DNA of 64,000 nt from Mactra quadrangularis. Taxonomy: Eukaryota; Mollusca; Bivalvia; Venerida; Mactridae. Shown piece after piece: positions 23,808 to 39,200 of this stretch. The notes below the pieces were generated by a model that was not told where the DNA came from, did no database searches, and was given only the letters and a program-made list of their open reading frames with translations. The stretch lies in NCBI GenBank assembly GCA_025267735.1, contig CM046298.1, forward strand, positions 25,737,866 through 25,801,865, given 5' to 3'. The position numbers were made by a program, and so were the translations under genes. Each line of letters begins with the position of its first letter. Position 1 is the first letter of the stretch.

Positions 23808-23910
23808 AGTCAGCACCTTAACTCACTGGCCCAAAACTCAAGACTAGTGTAAATTGATATAGCTAGAGAAAAATTGATTATTTTGATAAATAAGCTAGCT
23901 GATAATTTTT
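23808..23910. repeat. ~110-bp dispersed repeat, CTTAACxxACxxGCC family
   Basis: One of at least five diverged copies (23808-23910, 25362-25480, 30316-30425, 55588-55690, 58378-58500). They share CTTAACCTACCAACC-like, GTGTAAATTG-like and CTTATTTCATxxAGTxGGGCT-like blocks and often end in GATAATTTTGC. Ends and class are not defined. Confidence 0.55.
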
Positions 23911-23932
23911 GCTTTTAACAATAACAAGTTGA

Positions 23933-24115
23933 TCATGTGTGCTATGGATTAGCTCACACCTTAATTTTGACGGTTTTTACAAAAAAAAATTATTTCCTTG
24001 CTCATAAAAATTTGGTTTAACTGCTATATAAAGCAACCAAATTAAGATTTTTTTTCTTCGCTCGCTCGTCCCATTATTTTCCAAAAAAATCCGTAGAACA
24101 CATGATCAACTTGTT
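23933..24115. mobile_element. Small MITE downstream of SRP72
   Basis: Perfect 18-bp terminal inverted repeat AACAAGTTGATCATGTGT. The interior includes a run TTTTTTTCTTCGCTCGCTCG. It lies 163 bp beyond the SRP72 stop and is probably in its 3' UTR or just after it. Confidence 0.8.
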
Positions 24116-24277
24116 GTGGCCATAGCATATAAAATCAGACAAGAGCAAGAAACATTTAAGATGATGATTGCTGATTTCCAGTTCTATGATAAAAAAAACC
24201 AATATCTAGAGTAAATGTTGTTTTTGAACACTTGATAAAAAACAATATCTAGATTAAATGTTGCTTTTGAACACTTG

Positions 24278-27200
24278 TTAACGTTTTCCTTTTCCACCCT
24301 TTCCTTTCTTTTTCTTCTGTTGACCAGGTTTTTGTTGTCTAGGACCAGATTGGGCTGATGACGCTGTTGATGTGGCTGAACCTGGGCGTGGTGAACTTGT
24401 ATCTCCGCCCCCTGTTGCTACGGGTGATTTACTAGCATCAAGATAATCTACATTGCCAAAAGTAGTACCTTGTGAACCTTTACCTGTATTAATACACACA
24501 AAATAGTAATAGTTAGTTTTGAAAAATAGCTAGATAAAAGGAATCAAGTGATTAGTTTGATATTTTGTTTTTCAAAGATTTCAGAAATGCCTTACATGCA
24601 TTAATAAGATATTGTTAACATATCCTGTAAGCATTTCAGCCCATATCTAATAATTGAACAGCAAGTAGTAGTTGCAACTGATGTTGCAATGTGATGTTAT
24701 CAGTTAGCAGGAATGTGTGTGACTAAGGACTTACAACTCGGTGGTGCTTTCACAAAATTTTTTATGAAAAATATCATTGTAAGTCAAAAGCAAGAAACAT
24801 TATTAATACACTCATTTTTGGCTTATCAATTCCAAATATTATAGAATTGTGTAGAATATTGTACACCTTTTGAAAATCATATCATAATTATGCTTATTAT
24901 CCATCTGCCTTTAAACTGCTAATAATATGAAATTGATTTACGATAACTTTTTCATAGGAATTTTAGTGAAAAGGAGCAATGGACTAGAAACCATTGGACA
25001 GCCTTGTTTGAATAAGTTCAAACTGCATCTGACATGAAACTTTTTATTTCCTTGAGCAAGAAACTTTATTCTAATAACTTAAAAATTAGGGATTAAAGTT
25101 GATAAAAATATATTACCTATATCTTTTTTCTTATCCTTTCTCTTGCCTCTATAATATGATCTTTCTTTCTTAGGTAACCATCTCTCTGGATCAGGTGTTA
25201 CATCAGGATTATAATTCTTAGGTAGTTTAGCTACAAATATAATGTTTTAATATAAGGTTATGGAATATGAATCTCTCACATGAAATCAAAATATACAAAA
25301 TTTAAAGTTATGGTATAATTGCTCAAACTTCTATCATGGAATTAACATAACACTGTTTTTTTCAGCTTTGAGTCATTGTCTTAACCTACAAACCTGTAGC
25401 CTGAGACTACTGTAAATTGGTTTGGGCAAGTGATAATCACTTATTTCATATAGTCGGGCTGGTTGGTAGTTTGGCTCTGAGAAAATTTAAGACCATGACT
25501 TAGGCTTATAATGAATAATGTTTACACATTTAGCTTGAAACAGCCAATATGTTTGGTTGGTGTTTATAAATCATCGAAGTTGCATTTTTTTCAATAACCA
25601 AGGTGGTCTTTATAGCAAAAATTTACTGTTCAAATTAAGTATCCTTCTAGTACATGCTACCAATAAAAATCCTCGATAAAAATATAGTATCTAAAACAAT
25701 TAATAGTTATTTCAATACAAATATTTTAAGATAAAAACTAACTCTTTCTTTTCTTCTTTTTCTTCTTCTGAAGTAAAGCTGCTGTATCACCAGATCTGAA
25801 AGTTATAATAAAATATTGTAGAATGAAACTAAGCTAAGCAAAACAAGAACTTAATGTTTGTTTGTACAGTACATGAAAACAATAACTGTCTAAAAATAAC
25901 GTTTTAGGAAAAAAAACTAGACAATTGCTTCAGAGTAATTTTATCTGTGGCACACCATTATTTATATTAAATTCTAAAAAAACCCATTGCATTTGACTTA
26001 AGTTGATCCAAAGCAATTCTAAATTATTATATTGTGGCTATTATAAATAAGAGTTGTGAGAGGAGGTTAAGGGTCAATCCTCTGAACTAGAATAAGTAAA
26101 AATACAGCAGAAGACCTGTCGTGTGAGTAGCTAATCTTCTTTCTAGAAGGGATAACAATGTGATCACCTATTCTACAGCATCTCTACAGTAATTCAAACA
26201 CTAATGATGATAATGATAATTATGATGATGATGATGATAATTATGATAGTGACGATAATTACGATGGTGATAGTGATAAATATGATGAAAGCGATGATAA
26301 TTATGATGATGGTGATGATAATTATGATAGTGATAATTATAATGACAGTGATGATAACTTACGGTCCAGGTGAAGGTTCAGTCTTCAATGTTTTCTTCAT
26401 ATATTTGGGACCAAGAGCACTAAAGGCTGACTCTAAAGCATCAACATCAACAGATTGAGCTATATCATCTACTGAAGGTAGATCTCTACTAATCTTCTGT
26501 GCTTTCTGTGGATCTACTTTAGAATAGGCTGATATTAACTGTGCTAGAACACGGTGATCAGAGGGGTTCGATCTGTAATGAGTATACAAGAAATGTAATG
26601 TTAAAATTAAAGAGGGTCTTAAAGCTTTAAAGGGAAATAATCCATAATAAAGCCAGGTAGAGTTGTGGTTACTTCCTAATTCTGTTCATCACATGGTATA
26701 TTATCATGATATATCATCATTGTATGAAGTTTCATAAAGATCAGACAATAAATGGCAGAAATATAAGGAAAAGAAAAACTATAACGCAATTGTTAACGAC
26801 ACCGAACGCCCACCCGTCCTTCACCAAACTATTGGCTGAATTTCTTCGTTAAAAAATCTGGTTAAAAATATTGTACAGGTAGTCATGTAAACAAAGTGTT
26901 TATAAACATGGTCGGTTCCATTAAAAGCTAATACTTGGAAGTGGAACATATCATTTTAATAGTTAGTTTACATGCATCAATTTATTTATATGTTAAGTAG
27001 GAGTGTTCATTACTTAAAGTACATAAATATGTATGACTAAGTACATGACTTGTAGGGGCTCTAGTAGCAGCATTCACTGGCATTGTTTCACCTTTTTTAA
27101 CATTTTTCATCATATATTTTACATTAAAGCTAAAAGTTCTAGATGTCAAATTAATCCAAACTCCTCACACTGCTTACGTCACGCTTTGCTACTTTAACCA

Positions 27201-30200
27201 CTGCCACCACTTAAATCACGTGACGCTAGTAATACCATCTATTTATAGAATGCCCAAAATATTCACAGTGCTTCTGTCACGCTTTGTTATGTTTACAAAT
27301 TATTAATTAAAACTATTTTTTATCTATATGTACTTTGAACATCATAATTTACTACAAGAAGACTCAATTTGTAGAAAATATTGAAATGTAACAGAGAAGA
27401 TGAAAAAACATATTCGGCTCTCTGAGAGACGAATTTACTTGTGGTGGCAGTGGTTATTGATTTAATAAAGGGAAATAACCGCTGCGGGGAGTTTGAAATT
27501 AATCTTGATGAAATTTTACAATAAAGTTGGAGAAATAAAAAAGAAAACTTACTTTCTTAATTCTTCCAATAGTTTGATAGCTTGCTCAGGACTTCCATGT
27601 TTTAACATAAAGTTAGTATTCACTTTTAACAATGTCTGCAATGCTTCTGATTTTGGCTGAAAACAAACATTATGATGAGGTAGAGAGTTTTTTTAATGGC
27701 CGAATAAATTAAGAATACTAATATCTGATAACACATTACATTTCTAAATGTTTTGCCATGTCAGATTCAACAAACTCGTTTTTACATCAAAGGGAGGTAA
27801 TAATGACTATCAATTAGTTTCCATGGGCGTGTTTGATTAGCGAGATCTGAGTAATTGGAGTACTCTGATCACTGAAAAATTGAATCAAATGTTTCAGATC
27901 ACATGCTCTCGGAGTACTCTGAATACACCTGCCTTTTAGGAGGTGTAAGAGGAGTATGACGTAATTAAGATGGTGGAAAAGAGACCAAAGTTTTAATGCG
28001 AGGATTGCAAATGTTGTTTTTGACCATATTTTACCATATTTTGAGTTAGATCTTCATTATACTCTTTTGATGAACTGTTGTTATCTAACAAAAAGCATCC
28101 TGTAACTTTTTCCATCATTCTGTTGTTTTGCTACAAGTTAAGGACATTTGATTCATCATGGCTCAGAGTACACCGGAGTCCTTGAAGTAGACTGAATCAA
28201 ACACGCCCCATGTAATAACTTTATAATGCTATTTTATTTTATAAATCTATTCCATGAAAGTGATAATCATGGTTTAGTAAAACACAATGGTTTAAAGGCA
28301 ACCAAAATTAGTCACATTAGGTAAATGAGAAAAATAACATACAATCCAAACTGAAAATTTCTACCAACAAATAAAAATCTTGTTTTCCACAATGAAATGT
28401 GTTATCATACAGTAAAAATCAACAGTGAAATTATGTTATAACATATCAGTATATAACAGTATCAAGAAAATCTTACATTATTTTTTCTCGTCCAATCGAC
28501 GGCAGCAGAAAGTACCTCTATAGCTGAATCTGTATCTTCTTGACTCATATATAATGTTACCAGAGCTGATACCTACAATATAGATGTGTGTGAAATATAT
28601 GTATTATAATTACAGTTATCACATCAATCTTAAAACATCTTAGCTGTGCTCAATCATGTGAATATTGCTAATAGTTACTTTAATTAGAATGTCACTATCA
28701 AAGCAAGAGCAGAAATAGACAATATTGAGATTACTGCAAATTTTACACAGTATACTAAGTTATTATCTATTAATCGTCGTAACAAATGAATACAGAAAGG
28801 TTTAACAGTCCTGACTTGATCCCAGCTTAAAATAATATTGCTGCAGATGTCCTATTATACTAGGATAGGCAGCAGACAGCTCTTCTGCTCTCCATGCAGT
28901 TGTGTTTGTAGAGTTGATAATGTTCAAGTTGCTTGCCTTAAAGGTTATCTCTCTAATGCATTCAGACCAGGACATTTTTAGACAAAGAGAACAGTAATAG
29001 AACTTACCAAACCAGGTCTATATTGTAGATCACCAAGTTGTTTTAAAGCATCACAAGCCTTAAATACACTACCATTACTAAGATGTAACTGTGCTATAGT
29101 CAATAATACACTAACTACTGGACTGTTTGTATTCTGCATGTAGTCCTATAATATAGAACAATAAATTTATTTAGGATTGTTATAATAAATAAAACTTTCA
29201 AACAGTAAATAGTTTGGTTGAAATTGATTAGAATTGGTTAATCATCAGCCATTTTGATTCATACAATACAGCCATTGCTGTATGTCCATATTATTGGTGT
29301 CAAACTGGTTTGGGTATAAAAATACAATCTAAACTTGATTTATAATGCATGCTAATGCTATCCCAATCACCATTTTGTCATATAAATGACTTATAAAGAT
29401 GAAATTACTCTACAAACAATGCTTATAAAGATGAAATAACTCTACAAACAGTCAATATTTACTCATGCATTTAAAGCATATCTAGATTTTAAATCATTGA
29501 ATGGTACTTTATTCAGTGATTTTTATTTAACTCCAGGAATTGAAATCATTTCATTTTTATGTAGCACAATCAATCAGATATATAGTGCCATCCATAATTA
29601 CCTTTACACTTATGTAAATGTATGGTTTGTATTTAAAGTTTTACCAATACTTGATAGATTAAAAACAAAAATTCAGAAACAAGTACATGTATAACATTTA
29701 CAGTTGTATGAAGTATCATTACTCTTCTTTCAAATGTTACAATCTATTTTAACTTTACCAATGCATAAATACATCTAAAAAAAGATTTAATTGTGTTAAT
29801 GAAAACTCAGCTTTTTTAAAGTTTTAAGGTAATTTTGGATGGCACCGTAGTTTTATATACAATACTTAATAAGAAATAATTTTAAAATAATTTCAAAGTA
29901 GATGAAATAGTTGTTCATCTTGTACTAATTTCCATAAATCTTACCTGAAGTAACTGTACAGCTTTTGGTGTTTGTTTCTCTCTTACATATTGTGCAGCCT
30001 CTATTAATACAGGTGAATCTATCTCAGGATATTGTTCCTTTAATTTAGCTGCTAATTGATGACATTGATCACCCTACAATTATCATAGTAAATTATCATA
30101 GTAAATTATAAAGGCAAATTATCATAGTAAATTAACATAGTATATTATTATAGCAAATTATCAACATTAATTTTCACATCATTGCTTTATAAACATCATA

Positions 30201-33200
30201 AATATTAATATAAATATTAAATTATTTTTTTCAGCAATATTTACATAATTTATTCTACAGTTTTTGTGATTAAAACATTATTTTCCCATTGGAATTTTAC
30301 TGCTTTCAACACTTGTTAAGTCATTGCCAGAACCTACAAGTCTGAAGCCAGAGACAAGAGAAAATCAAACCAGTTGTGAAAATTACTTAATTTAAAAAGA
30401 CAGGCTAGCAGATAATTTTGCCTTCAACTGTATAACCGGTGCTCCAGAAAATCTTAAACAATGAATGTACATTGATTGTCTCTCCTATCCAACCTTTCGG
30501 AACAGTTTCGTTTTACCTTCCTCCAGAAGCCAATAAGTTCTTACTGGACATAGGATTTACATAGAATGATGTGACTAAGCTCAATATTTGTTTATTTCCT
30601 TGTAAGATTGTTTTTTATTTCATGAATGTTCTAAAAATCCAATATTTTCACGAGTGGCGTAGCCTTAGGTCACAAAAAAAGCCAAAATTTAACCATCTAT
30701 AAAATATGATTTCTGTCATTCAACATCAAGGGCAGGAAGTTTTAATTTCTCTTCAGTTTTGAGACACTTAAGTTGAAATTGCAACAAACAGTATTGACCA
30801 GAGGCTATTTCAACATTGCTGCATTTCAATGTTTCGGTCAATTATACAACCTGTCAATTAGCTGTCATACTGTCTATCAAATGACAGAATGTGAACAAAC
30901 TCAGTTCTCAGTATATTTTGATATGATAAAATAATATTGTCTTAAATAGGTTACTACCAATGTTGAGTTACATGCACTATACATGGAATCCAGGGACGCT
31001 GATAGAGAAATACCACAGGAAAGGACTTTCAGGCCGTGTGGTTAGTCCTGGGGGGGCCTATATAACATTATGTGTGTTTCATTTTAATTTAGTACTAACA
31101 TATTTAATTGTATATATTACTGGTGAAGTGTTTTTACTTACTCATTATTATTAAAATCTTTTTGTAAAACGCCATGGAACATGTTACATAGAAATATGCG
31201 TTTAGTAATATGAAGAAGTTTAAGTTTGAGACAAACTTTGCCTACAAGAAAAAACAGTCACAAAGAGTTTACCTGATTAGAGTACATATGTAGTAAACAT
31301 TGATTAATGTCTATATCTTGTTTTTGTACAGCTGATAGTTTATGTTTTAAATTGGCTGCCGTGGCAACTTTCATCTTCTTCTTAGAATCAAAAACATTCT
31401 GATCCTGAAATACATAAACATTTTAACATAAGTAATAGTTTAACAATTGTAACCAGTTACTCTTCCCTTGTGCGATATATGCCTCACGATTACGATATTA
31501 ATCGCGATACGATGTTAATTGTAAATTTGGTATGAATGCATAGACAAATTATGATATTTTAATCAAACAATCATAAAATTTAAAAAAAACGATAGCGTGG
31601 GTCGCGAAAATGTATGACATAACGAAATAATGATTGAAGGAATTTTATTTGTACAAAATGGAATACCACATTATGAATAATAAAATACAAATAACTTTAT
31701 TTGTTGTAAAATAATGACAAAGTTGTTTGTTTCTAGTGGAATTTAACAAATTAGTTCATTAAAAAATCAACTAATTATGTCTATTTAAACTGCCACACAA
31801 CAAGCTAATAATTAATAACAATTATCAGCTTATCGGCAAACATAAAAGAAAGTGTTATCATCCTAAATCATTGTTCACCAAAGTTTGTCATGTGTTTGTT
31901 AATTGCAACCGTTTGATTACGTAATCAATTTTATCGAGCCGTCATATACGTATGTAGCACTATTGATTTTTCAGAGGACGCCTTGCACATAAGTCATATT
32001 GTCTATGATTGTTACAAGCGTGGATAAAAATTTAATGCATATTGCGGACTCTCGGCTGGATTTTTAGGGTCCAAATAATAAATTGCTTGTAACTGCAATT
32101 TTTATGTTCAATTATCCATTTTTAGTAATATTGCTATTGAAATTGCTACAGACATTCGGTCTTGCGATCCATATCGCCCGGCAGCTAGATTCAAAGACTG
32201 ATGTACCCGTTTAATTTAGCAAAATGGATGTAACGAAACCAAATGGCATAGAATATACAAAAAGTTGTCAAATTCGCGATACAGCCATATTTTTGGCGAG
32301 TGCGCCCGACGGGCCCAATAGACGATTGATATTGCGCCATTTGCGTTCATAAGAGGCCAATGGCGCGTTCTAGATTGAACACTGAGTAAAGATTGCAATT
32401 GCAAGTTAAATGCTATAGTTACAAATGAATATATTATGTTTTGTTTTAACTGATTTCTTGTAAACTAAAAGGCCCTCCGAATCGCGATTTTTTAGGACGC
32501 GATTCGATACACCCGTATCGGACAGTTGCGAATACGATCTCACGATGCATCGGTGAATCGTTACAGCCCTAATTTCGTAACAATGCATGCTCTAATTTTG
32601 AAAGCATAAAATTATTACAATACCGTGAGGAGTAATGAAAGTATTTCAAATTTCTTGTTTTTTACCTAAACACACTATAAAATCTTAAACTTTCTTTTAC
32701 ATGTCATTCACTGATTACGACATACGATCAACTTTTCTAAAACTTACAAAATTGTACATTAACATTTTATAAGCAGTAAACTGTATTCTTAGAATGACTA
32801 TTTTAGAGCAAAATTGGCATAGCAGTGGTTTTTTTCAGGCCATTTTGGGACCTAAATTGGGCCCCATTCCCCTCTCCAAAAAGTATATATTTTTCCCCTT
32901 CCCAGGTAAAAAATTCCCCTGTCAAAGTGTCCTAAAACCTCTTGTACTTTTAAAGCATTTTTGCCCATTCCTCAAGCATTACAGAGAAATCACAGATGAA
33001 AATATGGGTTCAATAGTTTAAATTTTATATAGATAGAGAGGATCAATGTTATCTCAAGTATTAAAAAAAAATTCCCCTAATTTCATTTTTGTCGCTATTT
33101 TCCTCTCAAAAAGGGCCCTGCCACCTTTCCCCTAAGAGTGAAAATAAACACTGCATAGAACTGCAACATTGAATCAAACTGTCTATCCAACACATTACAT

Positions 33201-36200
33201 ACTTACTTTATTTATAGCAACAACATTGTTAGATAACACAGCCATTAAACCAACATCTGATGGCCTGAAATTGTCATATAAAAACATTAATACAGATAGG
33301 TCTGCACATAATGCATCCTTATGGAGGGGACGGGCCCTATTTAAATTCAAATAAAACATATAACAGATAAAACAAGTAAATCTGTGAGCTAATGCTCACT
33401 AGTGATACCCCCGCAAAAATCTAAAAATATGCGACAAACAGGAAGTAGATGAGCAAGGAGCATGAAATCGCTTTACACCACATGGGACTATGGGATGAAG
33501 CAATATGCAAAGCATTAGGCTGCTGCATATTATAGTTGCTGAGAAAACTGCGACGGAAATTTTGTAACGGACGGACGCACGCACGGACAAGGGTAAAACA
33601 GTATACCCCCCTCTTCTTCGAAGCAGGGGTATAATAAATCAATTTTAAAAACAATAATGACAGTTCATGGTTATTATTTAAGGACTCAGAAGACAGAGTA
33701 ATGCATGGTGGCTGATATTTTTAAGTTATTATTTCTGCATAGGGAGGAGAAAAAAACAGACAAGGAGAAAAGGACATGGTGCAGCACTCTGCTTTTTGTG
33801 CTTTTCAATTATCATAATTTTCTACCAAAAGTAAATTCTATGACTTTAAATTAGCTGGCAATAGAAGGCTTAGAAGATTACCTGATTAAAGCCATAGAAT
33901 CTCTGTACAGGTAGACCTGAAGCCATCTAGTTATAATCATATTATTAGAAATCAGGATTTTAAGCATGCTCATTAAATATCAGCCAACCAGAGTATTTGA
34001 CTTAGTGTTCGTAACAGAAATAGACATAAATTTATAAGGTAATCACTTTGTCCCTATAGTCAACTATAAAAGTTTGATCACTATTATATAAAGTAATATT
34101 GAATAAAATGCCAACATTCCTTTTCTCCCAGCACAACCATTGACTCGAATGATCTAGAAGAAAGCATAGTGAGTGATTGAACTCTTTCAAGACAACTGTA
34201 CTAAGTTTCCTATAAATTTTCGGTTTCTCTCTCTATTCCCTCCCCCCTCCCTCTCCCTTACTCTCCCTTAGCATCAAAGCTGAGCCTGATTGGCCATGCG
34301 ATGTATCGATCTATCTATCCAGACGGCAATGATTATTATCAGACTATCAATGACCCACAGCCATACAGATAACTAATCAAATTTTTATAAAACTTACTTT
34401 TGTTTTTGTACTTGATTATAAATCACATTAGCTTCATTATTCTTTCCTAATTTTTGTAATATATAAGCTAATTGCACACGTATTATAGCTAATTCATCAT
34501 CAACTTCATCCTCTGTCACATCTGGATCATCAGCAAAACTTTCCTTGCACAATGCTGAAATAAATAACATATTCTTAGTACCCGGTAATCAATTAAATTT
34601 AATTAAGGTCCAAACCAGTCTTTCCTTAAATGAACTTTCCCAAACCAATGTCCCAGTCTTTGTGCAAATTGTTCTAGACAACTAGCCCAAAATACTAAGT
34701 AAATGCTAAGGACAAAATTATCAACTAGCTTGGCAATATGAAACATTTGAGTAATTTTCAGTCCCTGGCTTTGTATGAACTAATGACAATCGATTCAGGC
34801 TTGTAAAAAAATGTAAAAAAAAATCAAAAAGAGAAGAGTGGTGGAAATTGCCACAGTCATATATAGAGACAAAAGCCATCAGATGTCACTTACAGCTGAG
34901 TATAAGCAACAAGTTGATTTACTCTGACACATAAGTCAGCACAGGGTCAAAAGATTGTGTTGCTGTAGCATACATATTACATAATAACTTATAAAAAGCA
35001 TGAAAATTGAACCAACCTTCAGCTTGTCTCAATTTCTGTTCAGCTCCCTTTAAATCCCCTTTACCAATGAGATAACAAGCATGATTATAACATAACTCAT
35101 ATGTTCCATCATTAGAAGCAGGTTCCTCCTATAAATATACATTTTATCAATTATATCATGTATTACAAGACTTTTTCAGAAAGAAACAAGAAATGTCTAT
35201 AAAATATATCCCCACCTGACAGTGCCCCTTTTCCATTAAATATATATTATGGTTTGATAACGATAACCAGTAGATGAAAGGGTTCCCAGATAATGGAATA
35301 ATAAAATTAGACATTCAAAAGTAGCAATACTTTGTTGAGACTATTCAAGAAATCAGAAAAAGGCAGGGAGACTGTAGACAGATAAATGGGCAAGATTTAT
35401 CTGCTTTCAGAGTGTTGCTTTTAAAAATTAACTCCTTTTGCAAGGGAAGAATCGGAGGAGGACAAGAGAAAGAGAACTAAGTAAATAACTTACCATATCT
35501 ATGTTATCCCAGAGACATAAAGAAGCCAACACAGCACAGAGATTGGTTTCTCTTTCTTCATCAAAATCATCCTGTAAAAAAAGGTATAAATATAACTTAA
35601 TATCAAAACAATTTTTGGAAAGAAAAGGAACACTGTTTTATCAATACTTGTGTTGACTAATTATAGCTAATTGTTAACCTAACCAGCTTTCCTTGACATT
35701 TTTAACCAATATTTGTTGGTATCAGTACAAGTACTGACAACTAGAAAATATGAACAAATATTATATTATTATATAATATCATATAAAAGCATATGACCAG
35801 CTATGGTTGAAAATTCAGAGTAAAACACACAAACTTTCATTTTAAACATACTTACTAAGAATTATCTTCAAACTCAAAGTTTATTTAAAATAATCAATAC
35901 AATTTTTTAGACTATTTTTTCAAACATTTTTCAAACATCTTTTTGAATATTAATAAGTTGAGAGACTAACCTCTGAATTTTTTATCAAATCTCTATATAA
36001 CTTGTAACATTCTTCATATTCTTCTAGTCTATATAACTGTAAAATAGCAAACATGAATACATAGTTATAAATTTACCAGTACATAGATCATATGATACCA
36101 TAACAAAAATATAGAAAATACAAATAGCTGTTTATTGTATCGTTATCATGCTCTCATTTGCCTACTGGCTTTACATTAATAACAATTGGCAAATCTTATC

Positions 36201-39200
36201 TATCTATCAAGTTGTTTACTCAGTTTATTAAACAGTAAATAAATTGTGTAAAAGAATAACACCATCCTTGCAGGTGGTTTTTAAGATTGATTTCAGAATT
36301 ATTTCTCGCTCAATAAATTAAGCAGTGCCTCTGGAGGGATTGAGCAAATTATCTTATGACCTCCCAATCAATATGTAATATAAAAATTGTGCACCCTGTC
36401 CTACTTCAGATAATGCAAAGAATATGCACAGTTAACATGTAAATCTTTGTGAAAATGATCAACAGGACTAACAGTAAATTAAACCTAAATCAACAAAATA
36501 CAACTACAAGTTGAACAAACATTACCTCTCACCATGCTGAGGCAAAAAAGCAGTAAATGTGTCACTAATATGGAGCTAGGCCAGACTAGCACATTCACAG
36601 CTTCATACTAGTGCTGCTCAACTTTACTCTTAGAATTAAGTCTAAGACTTCCATTGATTTGACAATGGACAGCTCTAGATTTAAGACAGTATGAGTCCAT
36701 TAATTAAAACTCAGCTGGTTTTAAGGTTTAAAATAAGATTGTACACCTACCACTTGGGCTAAGAGTTCTTTACATCGGTTATCTAACTTGTCACCACCTG
36801 ATCTCAATGTAGTAAGTGCTTCCTGTGTACGATTCAGACGATATTCACAATAAGCTTTCTCAAAACGTACGTGTCTGTAAAAACAAAATAAGTATACCTG
36901 TCAAATTATAATTGTATATTTACTTTAAGTAAGCTAATTGTTTTGATGATATTTTAGAGGAAAAAAAGAGTCAGATGTTTAATACAAGATACAGTCAGTA
37001 AGATGTAAACTAAATTAATAATCATTATGATATAATCTGATTATTTCAATTGATCAGTATTGACCACCATTGACCATTATATTAGACAGTTAAAACTACT
37101 ATTGAACACTGACCCAGTCAATACTCAATTGACCGGTCAATATGCAAACCCTGGTATAAAGGCAGGTGAAAACAATTCAATACATAGTCCAGTATATGTA
37201 ATCAATCTTTACGAACCTGACATCTAACTACTTCAAGTTCAATGAATTGAGATCCCTCAGTAATCTGGTCTCTGCATGTACTAATGCTTACTAATTAAGT
37301 GTTAATACATTTTATTTCATAATCTTCCTTATAAACAACAGAAATCCAAGTCTGGAATGTACTACGTCCTGTCGGATCATTTACAACACATTATTAGGCA
37401 AAAGTTTGTTAAGTGACAACTAATTTACATTACCATTCTAGTAGATTAACAGTTAAGTTAAAAATACAATAAACATATATGCTTGTCAAAATTATGTTAA
37501 AAAACTTAAAATTACAAGATTTACACACCCTTGCGTAGATTTGTCTTTGTTGATAACATTCAAAGCATCCGCAAACTTCTCTAGGTTTACCAGACATATA
37601 ATTTTACATTGATAAGCCTCTATTTCATTAGGACTTTCTTGTAGAACTGAAACAATCAATAATTGATAATTTATTACTTGAAAAAAGTTTTTTGGACAAT
37701 ATTGGACATCACTAGTTGAATACTGAATGTAGCATCCTTCACAGCTATTTTATTAAACAGGTTCATTGAACATTACCTTTCATCATTCAAAATTGCACTT
37801 TTTTAACATCTGTGATAATCTAAAGAGCGCCGATCTACTATTGATGAGACCTTTCAACAATACAGGGCTCGGCCGCGAGGGCGATTCGGGCGATAATGTC
37901 GCCTTGTGTGTTACCATTTCGCCCTATCAAAACATAAAGGAGAAGTCCACTTCGCAGAGTATTTCCGATTTCGGCGATTGAATAATATCGTGTGGACGTC
38001 AATTATTGATTACGCTCCGCCTAGTTTACACCCACAGCAAATCAGAGCGTCGTTTCTCAAAATCGAAAGTCGATTAGCCAATCAGGATCGACAGTGCGTA
38101 ATGATCTAGCAGGCCCCAGTAGAACGTTGCCTTGGGCAGTTTTACGATCGTGACTTATATGTTTATGACACGTCGGCGAGGATTAAATAGCACGCTTGAC
38201 CCACTAATTGTACCCCTAACTTAAACAATACAATGTGCAGTCGGCCATGCGAAAGGGTAAAGGCTTGCGGAAGCAAGATTTTCACATGTCCCCCAAAAGA
38301 ATGCTAGCATACCATTTTCCCCTCGTAAAATCATTTGCCGCTTACTTTATCGAAAGAAGAAAAAAGTTTAATTTTAAGTGTAGTCTAAAAACGACACATA
38401 TAAAATGAACCTTTGTTCGAAAATACGTACGTTCGATGGCGAGTAAAAATGACAAAAGGTGTTACTAAAAATAGATTCGTTACGTCATGGACACTATCCA
38501 CGCGCTCGCTTTTTGTGACAATGGTAACCAGTTCACACATTAATCGATACGCTTATCTTTAATTTAGTTAAGTTATTATTTAAGTTAATTAGCAAAGCAG
38601 TCAAATTTTAGTTTACAAACAATTCCAACGGATAAAGTTAATTTCCGGTCCGCACTTTCACTAATAGTCGAATATTACGATTGTACACTATATAATGATA
38701 TATTGTGGCTATTAAATGCAGAAATTAAAACCCCGTTCATTTCATAATGATTTCTTAATTACACAATTGATTAGATCATATATTTGATCTGAAAATGGCG
38801 ATGGACTCGTGAAACATTCGTCCTCGATAACTTTCGTACCCGGGTCCGATCGTTATATTTTTTGAGTGAAAAAAAAATCAAATTTAAGCAAAAATAAATA
38901 TGTACAGAAATAAAAAAAATTAAATCCATAATATGATCACTAATATTCTTGTATTGATAAATACTTCACTGTAGCAGTGAAGACTGGCACACTGTAATAC
39001 TTTATTAGGTAAAATCACATTTTAATCTTTGAAATGATTCCAATACAATTATTAGCTAATGAAGACACAAAGTCACTGAAAGATAATTTCATTTGCATAG
39101 TACAAATAGAATAAATGAATTCAAGATACAATTTATAACAATTAGTCACATAATTTATTACTTTGACCAGCATATATTAAACAATATACTGGAAACAAGA

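Noticed and set aside
26204..26458. Met/Ile-rich open frame
   Set aside because: Simple-sequence GAT repeat running into the antisense of SRP72 exon 14.
31465..33155. CRISPR-like or array structure
   Set aside because: Eukaryotic intron with dispersed elements; no regular repeat-spacer pattern anywhere in the window.
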